A DNA stretch of 64,000 bases from NCBI RefSeq assembly GCF_000317535.1, contig NC_019757.1:5173501-5237500 (forward strand). The letters are read 5' to 3'. The DNA comes from Cylindrospermum stagnale PCC 7417. Lineage in GTDB: Bacteria; Cyanobacteriota; Cyanobacteriia; Cyanobacteriales; Nostocaceae. Both the position numbers and the translations under genes were made by a program. Below the pieces are notes generated by a model, which was not told where the DNA came from, ran no database searches, and saw only the letters and a program-made list of their open reading frames with translations. Numbering within the stretch: the stretch's first letter is position 1; every line of letters starts with the position of its first letter. Positions 45,559 to 55,045 of this stretch are shown here, in pieces.

Positions 45559-47043
45559 ATGCTTACCTTTCCTACCACACTTCCTAAATTGCCCGAAATC
45601 GTGGATAATTTACCAAATATTTCTGGTTGGGAAACAGAGGTTCTCTCTGTAGTTAACCATGATGCACCTGTTTTTTTGCCAACAACCAATATCCGGCTAG
45701 AGGATATAAATGCAGTATTTGCGATCGCTTTACACATGCACCAGCCAACAATCCCCGCTGGACATAATGGCGAACTGATCAGCAATCTGCAACATATGTT
45801 TGAAAATCCTCACCAAGGAGATAACCACAACGCCGGGCCCTTTGCCTATTGTTATAGCCGCATGGGAGACTTCATTCCCGAACTTGTCAATCAAGGTTGC
45901 AATCCCCGTGTGATGTTGGATTACTCCGGTAATCTTTTGTGGGGACTCCAACAAATGGGACGCGCAGACATTATCGACAACCTCAAACGCATCACCTGCG
46001 ATTCTACCTATCAGCCTTATGTAGAGTGGTTGGGTACAATGTGGAGTCATGCAGTGATTCCTTCCACCCCTATCCCAGATATTAAACTGCACATCATCGC
46101 CTGGCAACAACACTTTGCCGCAATATTTGGTTGGGAAGCACTAGCGCGAGTTAAAGGATTTTCACCCCCAGAAATGCACCTACCAAATCACCCCGACACC
46201 TTATATGCATTTGTCAAAGCGCTGAAAGAATGTGGATATCGCTGGCTACTCGTTCAAGAACATACTATAGAAACACTTAGCGGTGAATCTATCATCAACA
46301 AACATTTACCACACCGTTTAATAGCTCGCAATTCCCAAGGCGAAACAATTAGTATTACAGCCTTAATTAAAACCCAAGGTTCAGATACTAAATTAGTAGC
46401 TCAAATGCAGCCATATTATGAAGCTAAAACTCTATCTAAACAAAAATTAGGCAATGTTTTAGTTCCCCCAATCGTCAGCCAAATTGGTGATGGTGAAAAT
46501 GGTGGTGTAATGATGAATGAATTTCCCAGCGCTTTTAAAAAAGCTTGGGGAGAAATAGGTAGAACAGGTGTTGTCGGAGTGTGTGGGACAGAATATTTAG
46601 AATTACTCGCAGATGCTGGTTGTCAAACCGAAGATTTTCCTACTTGTCAGCCAGTGGGACAACACCAGATTTGGCAGCGAATCGCATCAGATAATTGCCA
46701 ACCGCAGGCTGTAGAAACTGCCATTCAAGAAATTAAGCAAATCAACCCCAACTTTCACATGGATGGTGCTTCATGGACAAACCATATTAGTTGGGTGCAA
46801 GGTTACGAAAATGTTTTATCTCCAATGTATGAATTAAGCAGTTCATTTCATCAAAAAATTGCTAACTTATTGCCTGATTCAGCAGAATCTATCAGCAAAG
46901 AATCTAAATACCGTAATATTCTATTACATAATTTGTTGTTGCAAACAAGCTGCTTTCGTTATTGGGGACAAGGTGCTTGGACTGACTATGCGCGAGAAAT
47001 TTACCAACGGGGCGAAAATTTGCTGTCAACAATATTCGACTAA
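45559..47043 (+). CDS. glycoside hydrolase family 57 protein
   Basis: 494 residues. The GH57 N-terminal signature FAIALHMHQPTIPAGHNG lies near residue 55, MLDYSGNLLWGLQQMGR near 115, PPEMHLPNHPDTLYAFVKAL near 215, and an acidic-rich stretch (QIGDGENGGVMMNEFP) near 310. The family acts on alpha-glucans (amylase or branching-type activity), relevant to glycogen. A 54-residue leader precedes the catalytic domain. The specific reaction is not determined. Confidence 0.85.
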   Translation: MLTFPTTLPKLPEIVDNLPNISGWETEVLSVVNHDAPVFLPTTNIRLEDINAVFAIALHMHQPTIPAGHNGELISNLQHMFENPHQGDNHNAGPFAYCYSRMGDFIPELVNQGCNPRVMLDYSGNLLWGLQQMGRADIIDNLKRITCDSTYQPYVEWLGTMWSHAVIPSTPIPDIKLHIIAWQQHFAAIFGWEALARVKGFSPPEMHLPNHPDTLYAFVKALKECGYRWLLVQEHTIETLSGESIINKHLPHRLIARNSQGETISITALIKTQGSDTKLVAQMQPYYEAKTLSKQKLGNVLVPPIVSQIGDGENGGVMMNEFPSAFKKAWGEIGRTGVVGVCGTEYLELLADAGCQTEDFPTCQPVGQHQIWQRIASDNCQPQAVETAIQEIKQINPNFHMDGASWTNHISWVQGYENVLSPMYELSSSFHQKIANLLPDSAESISKESKYRNILLHNLLLQTSCFRYWGQGAWTDYAREIYQRGENLLSTIFD

Positions 47044-47119
47044 TAGCATAAATCATTAATTAGCATATTTATAGCCATTCTTGATTTAGGAAAATACAGA
47101 TAGCTAACAAACTGAAATT

Positions 47120-47145
47120 ATTAAGGCTGCCTCTACAGCCTTAAT
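47120..47145. terminator. bidirectional terminator hairpin
   Basis: ATTAAGGCTG pairs perfectly with CAGCCTTAAT around a six-base loop. It lies between the end of the GH57 gene and the end of the convergent acyltransferase gene. The T-runs on either side are short. Confidence 0.65.
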
Positions 47146-47211
47146 TTCCATAGCTGCGACTTCAGTTGTCGGGTATTTCTGGATTTTTTTACTGGTATTT
47201 TAGTTATAAAA

Positions 47212-48427
47212 CTAGTCTTGTGACGAGTTAAGCAACATAAATTTGGCAAATTCATGAGATACCTTTATAGAAAATTGCTCTATGGTATTTCTTGAAAGTA
47301 TTGATATAGGTAAAGTAACCAGTACCAAAATTACCAAGGCTAGTAGTGCAGAGGGATGATAACCAATAGTTTTATTAGTATATAAAAAGGATAGAGAACA
47401 TATAGAAAAAATTAAGGGTTGATGGACTAAATATAAAGGAAAGGATATATGCCCAAAGTAAACGATGATTGGACTTGCCAAAAAATTTTGTATCCTAGTA
47501 GATTTGAGAACAGTAAAAATTAAAATAGTCGCAGCAATAACATGGTATACTGTCCCTGGATTCGCCAAGGAAATGAGGAAAGTATCAAAACGATGGAATA
47601 TAAAAAAGTACCCTTGACTATCATGATTATAGCCTCCAAGATATAAGGAGATTACAAGTCCTAGTTTTACCCAATAATTTGATCGTGTTGATAAAACTTT
47701 AATTTCATAGCTTGCCAGTAGTAAACCTAACAGAAAAGCAATATAATATATCCCGTTAGTTTTTGAAAAGCATAAAAATAATCCGCTCAACATGAAAATT
47801 ACTAATATTTTATACTTAGTTTTCTTAATAAAAAAAGCCATAGCCAAGACTAAGAGTGATCCTTTAAATTCAATTGTCATCGTCCATAAAACTAAATTGA
47901 ACATTTTACTATAGTCGTGATTGCTTAACCAAGTTGTAAAAAATGAACTTGTTAACATTTGCTGAAGGGCATTGGGAAAAATAAACAGTTGTTGATAACT
48001 AAAAAGCTTTTCAGCACCGTTTGTCAATGCTAGTTCTTTGATTTTATATAAATTTAGTTTGAGAAGTAAATAAACTAAAATATTAGAGATTAAAGCCGGA
48101 ATTACTAACCGTGGATACCTAGCAAATACTCGTTTGACTAATATATTATCATCCCCGTTAATGAAGTAACTTCTTGTCAGAACATAGCCACTAAGAACAA
48201 AAAATATAGAAACAGCAAACTCCCCATTATAGAAAAAAGAAAATGGAGAATGGAAAATAATCATCTCCATAAAAAAAAGAATGTGATATTTCAGAATTTC
48301 CATTGGCAGCCGCAGGATAAAAAACAGCTATGAAATGCCAAATCAAAACAGCTATTGCCGCTAAACCTCTCAATCCATCCAAATAGTAAATTTTATTTTT
48401 TTTTACAAGCTTGATACTATTAAACAT
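47212..48427 (-). pseudogene. acyltransferase 3 family membrane protein, frameshifted at a poly-T run
   Basis: The N-terminal frame (48427-48227) reads IYYLDGLRGLAAIAVLIWHF, the signature start of acyltransferase 3 (OafA/ExoZ-type) proteins, then runs into a wrong frame. The correct continuation (GEFAVSIFFVLSGYVLTRSY) is in the frame starting at 48303. One T less in a run of eight (about 48273-48280 on the minus strand) would join them. The product would be about 400 residues with roughly ten membrane segments, acylating surface polysaccharide. A recent null mutation, phase variation, or a sequencing error are all possible. Confidence 0.85.
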
Positions 48428-48573
48428 GATTTTTAACTTGAATCAGCAGTAATTTTAATAGGAGAAATTTTCAAATATTTATAATACCTGACAAAAGTAG
48501 AAAATTTCCAATGTTTCCTGGATTTAGATTTCAGGGATATATAAATAAACATTTGTCAGCCCATCAAAATTAA

Positions 48574-49932
48574 TTAAACCAAAGGTAAAAGAATTTCAAA
48601 TTCTGTACCAACACCTAACTCTGAACGTAAATTTAATTTACCCCCATGTCTGGCGGTGATAATTTGATAACTTACTGCCAAACTTGTTTCTTTATCAGCC
48701 CGTTTTTGAACAGAAAAAGATTCAATAATTTGCTGTTGTAACTCCTGAGACATTCCCGGACCATTGTCAGCAATGCGAATAGAAACCCAGCGAGAATCAG
48801 GTGCATTTAGGTTTATACTTGGCTGAGAGATTATTTCTGTGGTAACCTCAATTCGGGGTTTACGAGTGGTGTTTATCGACTCCGGCTGAAACTTATGTCG
48901 CACTGATTCATTGAGTAAGGCATCCACAGCTTGACTAAAAATATTCATTAAAACCTGGTTTAACTGCCCCATAAAACAACATATTGGCGGCAAATGACCG
49001 TAGCTTTTGCTAATTTCAATTTCTCCTTTAATTCGGCTATTAATTAATAATACAATACTATCTATACAAGCGTGTAAATCTGCTGGTTTAGAATATACTT
49101 CATCGATATAACAAAAATTTTGTAAGCTGGCGACTAATTTTTTTAATCTTTCGGCTCCATGACGAATGCTTGTAAGTGTTTGTGATAAATCTTGCTCGAT
49201 AAAATCAAATTCTATATCTTCTTTAATTTGCCTGACTTTCTGAGAATCTTCAGATAAGATTTCTTCGTAAACCCCGATCAATTTCAGCAAATCTTGGCTG
49301 TATTTGGAGACATAAGTTAAGTTACCCCAAATAAAACCTACGGGATCTAAAATTTCGTGGACTACGCCATCTACCAAACGTCCCAAATTTGCCATTTTAT
49401 CATTTTGGATCATTTTGGCTTGGCTGCGTTCATACCGCACCTGAGCTTCAATGCCCCGAATTTGCCAAGAAGCAATATTCAATTCCTGTACCTCTAATAA
49501 TCTGTAGGTATCAGGTGCTGTTTGGACGACAATTGGTTCTGCCAAGAGTTCAGGCGATCGCCGCAAGCTAAGTTGCATCGCTGTCAAAATCGGCACTGTA
49601 TCCGGAAGCAGCAAAATCGTTGTCCGTGCATAGCTGTAAATTACACCTAACAATTCCCGGCTCAACAACTCTGGCCCATAGGGACGAATCAAAAATTCCA
49701 GCAGATGCTTTCGGGAAAGCATGCCGATAAACTTTCCCTCTTCTAGCAAAATTGCTCCTGGTAGCAGGGGGTATTTTTCAAAAAATCGGACAACTTCTTT
49801 AGCAGTAGAGCTAATTTCTACCTGGAACCTACACATTGACAGTTCCTGGAGCGTTGAACCTAAACCCAGATCGCGATCGCTACCAACAGAAAAAAATGGC
49901 GCACAGATTTGAGAATTGAATTCTTGTGGCAC
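48574..49932 (-). CDS. sensor histidine kinase with CBS-like N-terminus
   Basis: 452 residues. The N-terminal 150 contain a CBS-like pair (PGAILLEEGKFIGMLSRKHL and TVPILTAMQLSLRRSPE). A coiled helix leads to the phosphoacceptor region GRLVDGVVHEILDPVGFIWG with the His in VHE. The ATPase domain has an N-box-like LNQVLMNIFSQAVDALLNES, the G1 box IRIADNGPGMSQ and a final GVGTEFEILLPL. No membrane segment is visible, so it is likely cytoplasmic. No response regulator is adjacent. The signal is unknown; the CBS domain suggests nucleotide binding. Confidence 0.85.
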   Translation of the reverse strand: MPQEFNSQICAPFFSVGSDRDLGLGSTLQELSMCRFQVEISSTAKEVVRFFEKYPLLPGAILLEEGKFIGMLSRKHLLEFLIRPYGPELLSRELLGVIYSYARTTILLLPDTVPILTAMQLSLRRSPELLAEPIVVQTAPDTYRLLEVQELNIASWQIRGIEAQVRYERSQAKMIQNDKMANLGRLVDGVVHEILDPVGFIWGNLTYVSKYSQDLLKLIGVYEEILSEDSQKVRQIKEDIEFDFIEQDLSQTLTSIRHGAERLKKLVASLQNFCYIDEVYSKPADLHACIDSIVLLINSRIKGEIEISKSYGHLPPICCFMGQLNQVLMNIFSQAVDALLNESVRHKFQPESINTTRKPRIEVTTEIISQPSINLNAPDSRWVSIRIADNGPGMSQELQQQIIESFSVQKRADKETSLAVSYQIITARHGGKLNLRSELGVGTEFEILLPLV

Positions 49933-50594
49933 TAGACACCTTAATCTTTAGCTAGACTTGCAACCCATAAGCTAATATTTTAGCCCTCCTCGTCATCGAG
50001 CCATAGCCGTAGAGTACAAAGTCCGCGTGAGCAGACTTTGTTTGCAGGGCATCTGTAAATATTTGATAAAAATCGCTGATCTATGTCTAGTAAGCAAGTT
50101 TTACACAAAATACCCCAGGGCAGTTACTGCATCTATTTAACCTTAGTCTTGCTATTTTAAGGTTTTTGTAGTAGAAAATCAACCAAAGCACAGATGATAT
50201 TTTCCCAAAAATAGCCAAAATCCAGGATGATAGCAACAAGCGCGATCCCCAAATGTTGAGCAACTGTAAATCCTTGATGAAAATGCGGCTTGGTTAACAT
50301 ACAAGAGAGCAAATTACTGTAAATATAAACATAGGTAATTCAAAATCGTCCAACTGCTCAACCTCTAGAATTGGAACTATTTTTGAAGTCAGACAATCTT
50401 AGCAATAGTCATCGCTAGTAAATGCACTCAGGTAAAAATAACTATCTCGGACTAAAGATTGCTTTACAGCGCTTAAGCGAAACTCACTCGCTAATTATAA
50501 TGAGGTTTAATTATCCCAACTTGTTTTTGATCCCCATTCCGATAGAATGGCTAGGCAGAACCCTACAACTCAAAACCGCTTTTGACTGCGACGC
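49933..50594. other. gene-free region before the permease operon
   Basis: About 660 bases. No frame of convincing size and no strong hairpin were seen. The permease on the right and the histidine kinase on the left are divergent, so promoters for both should lie here. Confidence 0.45.
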
Positions 50595-51653
50595 ATGATG
50601 AATCAACTGAACAATGGTTTTACTCTATTTCTAAGTCTGCTAGTCGAGGCGATGCCTTTTTTGCTGCTAGGGGTTTTATTCTCCAGTGTGTTGCTATTTT
50701 TTGTCAATGAGCGCAAATTGGTGGAGATCATGCCCAAAAACCCGCTGCTGGGTGCTTTATGCGGCAGTATGATAGGCTTTTTGTTTCCGGTGTGTGAGTG
50801 TGGTAATGTGCCAGTGGCGCGGCGGTTATTGATGCAGGGAGTACCCACACCAGTCGCAATTGGCTTTCTGCTAGCAGCACCGACGATTAACCCCATTGTC
50901 ATTTGGGCAACTTGGACAGCATTTCGAGATCAACCAGAAATAGTGGTGTTAAGAGTCGTATTTTCCCTAACAATCGCCACTATTATTGGTTATGTTTTCA
51001 GTTTTCAAAAGGACTTGAGTCCGATGTTGCAACCGGAGATCGCACGATATCTCAAGTTTAACCCACCCGCTAAACCTGATCCATTACGCCGGGGCAGATA
51101 TTCCCAGGTACAACAGCCAGCCGCTGCACCGAGTTTGTTGCAATCAGGAAGTTATATTCTGGGAGGAAAAGCAGGTGGACCCACGCGGTTAGATGCTAAT
51201 TTAATCCCGGCAAATACCCCAGCCTCTAGCCCTAGCAAAACCCTGGCAGATAAACTGCGCTTGTTATTGGATAACGTCGTCCAGGAATTGCGGGAATTAG
51301 GTGGAGTGATGGTTTTAGGTAGCGCGGTGGCTGCGGCTATTCAAGTTTTAGCGCCCCGTGAACTGATCCTCAGTCTCGGCGCTGGGCCGATTAGCTCAAT
51401 TGTTGCCATGCTGATTTTAGCAGCAGTGGTGTCAATTTGTTCTACAGTCGATTCCTTTTTTGCGCTATCTTTTGCCTCGACTTTTACCAGTGGTTCCTTG
51501 TTAGCATTTCTGGTATTTGGTCCGATGATTGATATTAAAGGTGTTGGTTTGATGTTATCAATTTTCAAACCCAGGGCTTTATTTTATCTCTTTGCTTTAG
51601 CAGGACTACTGGCGTTTTTATTCACCTTAATTTTGAATTTACACGTCATTTGA
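50595..51653 (+). CDS. permease of the DUF318/UPF0718 (ArsP-like) family
   Basis: 352 residues with about eight membrane segments. MPFLLLGVLFSSVLLFFV near the N-terminus, FLFPVCECGNVPVARRLL near residue 60 and FLLAAPTINPIVIWATW near 90 are the conserved family motifs, with the CECGNVPVARR loop central; the second half repeats the pattern with VVSICSTVDSFFALSFAS. Members export organic arsenicals or other small solutes, and CECG cysteines may bind thiophilic substrate. It is paired with the TIGR03943 gene, as usual. Confidence 0.88.
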   Translation: MMNQLNNGFTLFLSLLVEAMPFLLLGVLFSSVLLFFVNERKLVEIMPKNPLLGALCGSMIGFLFPVCECGNVPVARRLLMQGVPTPVAIGFLLAAPTINPIVIWATWTAFRDQPEIVVLRVVFSLTIATIIGYVFSFQKDLSPMLQPEIARYLKFNPPAKPDPLRRGRYSQVQQPAAAPSLLQSGSYILGGKAGGPTRLDANLIPANTPASSPSKTLADKLRLLLDNVVQELRELGGVMVLGSAVAAAIQVLAPRELILSLGAGPISSIVAMLILAAVVSICSTVDSFFALSFASTFTSGSLLAFLVFGPMIDIKGVGLMLSIFKPRALFYLFALAGLLAFLFTLILNLHVI

Positions 51654-51684
51654 TTTTTGTCTAATGACCAATGACTAATAACTA

Positions 51685-52458
51685 ATGACTTCAATCCCAA
51701 ATCCCAAATCCCAAATCCAAAATAGGTTACTTCCTTGGCTGGATGTCTTAGCAATTACAGCTTGGGGAGCTTTAATTGTGAAATACTGGTTCACAGACAA
51801 GCTGAATTTATTGATTCACCCTGATTACTTTTGGTTAGCAATGTCGGGGGGCATTGGCTTGCTAATTGTCGGTTTTGCTAAAGCAGGGCAACTTTGGCAG
51901 CAACGTCGCCGTTATGAACCGCCCAGCACCCAACATTTCAGCTTATTTCCCCCTGGTTGGGGTAGTGCCTTGCTGTTAACAGCAGCGATTTTAGGGTTAA
52001 TGATTACACCCCGCGTCTTTGCCAGTGACAAGGCACTCCAGGGTGGTGTGACTGAGTTAGTAGGCGCAACACGCGCCCAACCCCAAGCTTTTCGCGCTAC
52101 CGTTCGCCCAGAAGAGCGATCGCTTGTCGACTGGGTACGCACTCTCAATGTCTATCCTGAGCCAGACTCATACACAGGGCAAAAAGTGAAGGTACAGGGA
52201 TTTGTCATCCACCCACCAGACATGGGAAAAGACTATTTGTTTTTGGCCAGATTTGTAATTACTTGCTGTGCCGCAGATGCCTATCCAGCAGGCTTACCCG
52301 TCAAACTCAAAGGCACTCGCGATCAATACCCACCTGACATCTGGCTAGAAGTAGAAGGACAAATGGTGACAGAAAATCTTTTAGGTAAACGCCAACTCAC
52401 CATTGCCGCTAATTCCTTAAAAACCATCCCCCAACCAAAGAATCCTTATAGCTATTAG
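51685..52458 (+). CDS. TIGR03943-family permease partner protein
   Basis: 257 residues. The N-terminal 14 residues (MTSIPNPKSQIQNR) are encoded by a heptamer repeat. Membrane segments follow at about residues 20-36, 48-70 and 90-112 (AGQLWQQRRRYEPPSTQHF lies between the last two). The C-terminal soluble domain has the TIGR03943 wording FLARFVITCCAADAYPAGLP. It is encoded 31 bases after the permease and probably forms a complex with it. The start ATG lies in a TAATGAC repeat. Confidence 0.85.
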   Translation: MTSIPNPKSQIQNRLLPWLDVLAITAWGALIVKYWFTDKLNLLIHPDYFWLAMSGGIGLLIVGFAKAGQLWQQRRRYEPPSTQHFSLFPPGWGSALLLTAAILGLMITPRVFASDKALQGGVTELVGATRAQPQAFRATVRPEERSLVDWVRTLNVYPEPDSYTGQKVKVQGFVIHPPDMGKDYLFLARFVITCCAADAYPAGLPVKLKGTRDQYPPDIWLEVEGQMVTENLLGKRQLTIAANSLKTIPQPKNPYSY

Positions 52459-52462
52459 TCTC

Positions 52463-52644
52463 ATGACTAATGACTAATGACTAATGACTAATGACCAATG
52501 ACTAATGACCAATGACTAATGACTAATGACTAATGACCAATGACCAATGACTAATGACTAATGACTAATGACTAATGACTAATGACCAATGACCAATGAC
52601 TAATGACTAATGACTAATGACCAATGACTAATGACTAATGACCA
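52463..52644. repeat. heptamer tandem repeat, 26 units of ATGAC(T/C)A
   Basis: A 182-bp pure array of seven-base units ATGACTA and ATGACCA. It begins right after the stop codon of the TIGR03943 gene, and its last unit contains the start codon of the next gene. Shorter blocks of the same heptamer lie at 51661-51688 and 62118-62145. It is a short tandemly repeated repetitive sequence of the kind known from heterocystous cyanobacteria. Confidence 0.95.
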
Positions 52645-54134
52645 AATCTAATACATTTATTCAACCACTAGATCGAATTGCGATCGCCATCATGTTGCTG
52701 CTGAGTGTGCTGATTGGGTGCATAATTTGGCAAGGTGATGCTGTCAAGCCTAGCGTCCGGAACTTTACCTGGCAAAACCAACAAATCGGGGCTGAAGACA
52801 GTTCCTTCTCCCTCACTTTTAGCCGCCCAATGGATACCAAAAGCGTAGAGGATAACTTGAAAATAGATCCGCCTCTAGCCGGTAAAGTCAGTTGGGCAGG
52901 ACGGCGGATGGTTTATACATTGCTAACACCGGCACCCTATGGCACAAATTATAAAGTGCAATTGCAAGGAGCTAGAGATAAGTTTTCGGAACGAGAAGGA
53001 AAAAACCGAGTTATCCAGCCTTTTACAGGCATCTTCAACACCCGCAATCGCGTCATTCTTTATATAGGCGTCAATCCAGAAGAACTAGGACAGTTAGTTC
53101 TCTACAACTTGAGCCAAGAGCAAAAAAAGATCCTCACCCCCAAAGACCTGGTAGTTATGGACTTTGAGCCATTTCCAGATGGGGAGAAAATTTTATTTTC
53201 GGCTCGCACTACCAATAACCAAGACTTACTTTCAGCGCAATTATATACAGTCACAACGGGCATTTCTGGAACAACTGGCAAACCAGCAGCACCAGCAAGC
53301 AAAGTTGATCTAATTTTAGATAATAAAGACTATCAAAACCTGAAATTTGACTTATCGCCCGATGGGCAAACCATTGTTGTTCAACGGGGAAAAAAAGATA
53401 ATCCCGGTGATTTTGGGTTGTGGTATGTACCAACAACTAGCAATGCCAAGGGAGAAAAGCCCACCCCTAAACGCCTGCAAAGCCAACCGGGGGGAGACTT
53501 CATCATTACACCAGATAGTAAAGCTGTAGCAGTTGCTCAAGGACAAGGAACTGCAATCTTAAGCCTGCAAGAAGATGCTACTAAACCCCTAGACTTTTTA
53601 CCACAATTTGGCTTGGTGCAGGCTTTTTCTAAAGACGGCTCACAAGCGGCAATGGTCAAGTTTAATACAGATTACACGCGAGATTTGTTTTTAGTCACCA
53701 ACCAAGGCGTGCAGAAACAACTATTAAAAACAACAGGCTCAATACTCAGTTGCCAGTTTGATACTGCCTCACCCACCCTTTATTGCTTGCTGACGCAGTT
53801 GGTATCAAAAGAACAATACATAGAACAGCCCTACTTAGTGGCGATTGAATTGAAAACTGGGCAACAAAAACCGCTCTTAGTCTTACCCCCCGCGCAGCGA
53901 AATGTGCAAATGAGTTTATCGCCCGACGGTTTGGGCTTGTTATTTGACCAATTAGTTGGGGTGACAGATAATACATCATTATCTGCAAATACGTTGAAAA
54001 CCGAAGATGGGGAAGCGATCGCTAGTAGTACTCTGTGGTTAATGCCTCTATTACCCATCGCTGATGCCACAACTAACGACATTACACCAGAACAACTGCC
54101 CTTAGTCGGCTTTCATCCCCATTGGCTACCTTGA
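52638..54134 (+). CDS. membrane-anchored protein with Ig-like and beta-propeller domains
   Basis: 498 residues. One N-terminal membrane helix (IAIAIMLLLSVLIGCIIWQG) anchors it. A bacterial Ig-like domain follows at about residues 40-130 (FSLTFSRPMDTKSVEDNLKI), and the rest is TolB-like propeller blades (LSPDGQTIVVQRGKKDNPGD; SLSPDGLGLLFDQLVG). The ATG is the last unit of the heptamer array. Upstream the repeat has in-frame TAA codons, so no earlier start exists. Function unknown. Confidence 0.75.
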   Translation: MTKSNTFIQPLDRIAIAIMLLLSVLIGCIIWQGDAVKPSVRNFTWQNQQIGAEDSSFSLTFSRPMDTKSVEDNLKIDPPLAGKVSWAGRRMVYTLLTPAPYGTNYKVQLQGARDKFSEREGKNRVIQPFTGIFNTRNRVILYIGVNPEELGQLVLYNLSQEQKKILTPKDLVVMDFEPFPDGEKILFSARTTNNQDLLSAQLYTVTTGISGTTGKPAAPASKVDLILDNKDYQNLKFDLSPDGQTIVVQRGKKDNPGDFGLWYVPTTSNAKGEKPTPKRLQSQPGGDFIITPDSKAVAVAQGQGTAILSLQEDATKPLDFLPQFGLVQAFSKDGSQAAMVKFNTDYTRDLFLVTNQGVQKQLLKTTGSILSCQFDTASPTLYCLLTQLVSKEQYIEQPYLVAIELKTGQQKPLLVLPPAQRNVQMSLSPDGLGLLFDQLVGVTDNTSLSANTLKTEDGEAIASSTLWLMPLLPIADATTNDITPEQLPLVGFHPHWLP

Positions 54135-54188
54135 TAATTCAAAATTCAAAATTCAAAATGAATACCCAATTTCTGAGGAAATGGTGAA

Positions 54189-54410
54189 CTAACGTATTTT
54201 GGGACGGCTGAGAATTAGCAACTGCACCTGTCCATCACCTGTGTTAATTACCAATACAGGAGGACGTTGATCAGCCTTTGCACCAGAAGACATTGCAGGG
54301 AAAAGATAAACCCAATTGTCGTTTTCAATCAGCAATCGCCAATTGGTTGTAACATTTTTTAGGCTTTTTTGATGCGTTAGGGAACGCATCCTACTACCGT
54401 GTACACACAA
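54189..54410 (-). CDS. small hypothetical ORF, possibly a gene remnant
   Basis: 73 codons. The C-terminal 50 residues (NWRLLIENDNWVYLFPAMSS, then DQRPPVLVINTGDGQVQLLI) look like real protein sequence, but the first 20 residues do not, and the start lies in a repeat-like stretch. It may be the tail of a larger decayed gene. Weak call. Confidence 0.3.
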   Translation of the reverse strand: MCVHGSRMRSLTHQKSLKNVTTNWRLLIENDNWVYLFPAMSSGAKADQRPPVLVINTGDGQVQLLILSRPKIR

Positions 54411-55045
54411 GTTATCTGATTACCCAAAAGTCTTCAAAAACCTCAAAGAGTCCTGACGGACATCCCTCTCCTGCACAAGGAGAGGGACAGGTTGTGCGTA
54501 GCAGAACCAGGGTGAGGTTTTGTTCCCTCGGTTCTCGCAACCATAAATTGCATTGAGAGAGACTTGTGTATACACAGTTTTTAACCCCTACCTATTAGGA
54601 GAGGGCTAGGGAGAGGTTGTTGGGATCTATCTTATATTTTTTTACGCCTACCTACTTAGTGAGGGATTTATCGCTCAACTACAGCATTTTAAGGACTGAA
54701 GTCCTTACTACGAACAATTATTGCTCTGGTTCTGTGCGGAAATCTGGTTGCCTGCTATGTAAATACTTGCAGGCTAGTCATTAAATTATAACCATTTACC
54801 AGAGTCATGCAGGTTCATACCCTCTATGGGATTTGGACTAAAACCCTCCATGATACTAAAGGTTGACGCAGATGAACCTGAGAATGTTATAACGGCGTTA
54901 TGACAGCATCAGTTCTAGATGCAAAATGACTCATGCTTGGGGAGAGTTCAATTTTGCTTCTAGAGTAAATCCTGATCGAGCACAGTTGGTCAGCAATGCT
55001 AACGCCAGCAATGCTGAATATTTTTAAGTGGGTGGTTCAAGAGTG
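54411..55045. other. repeat-rich gap
   Basis: About 630 bases without a gene. It contains CTCTCCTGCACAAGGAGAGG (a hairpin at about 54467-54486) in a stretch of the CCCTCTCC/GGAGAGGG repeat type also seen at 33780-33840, and the AAGGACT-GA-AGTCCTT palindrome at 54691-54706. A promoter for the following gene should lie near the right end. Confidence 0.5.
54691..54706. repeat. palindrome followed by ACTACGAAC (dispersed family, copy 3)
   Basis: AAGGACT-GA-AGTCCTT followed by ACTACGAAC. Third copy of the element at 33908-33923 and 45412-45429. Confidence 0.65.

Noticed and set aside
52463-52644. Heptamer array as CRISPR or replication iterons
   Set aside because: A pure seven-base tandem without spacers, similar to shorter blocks at other gene borders; no dnaA or replication gene is nearby.
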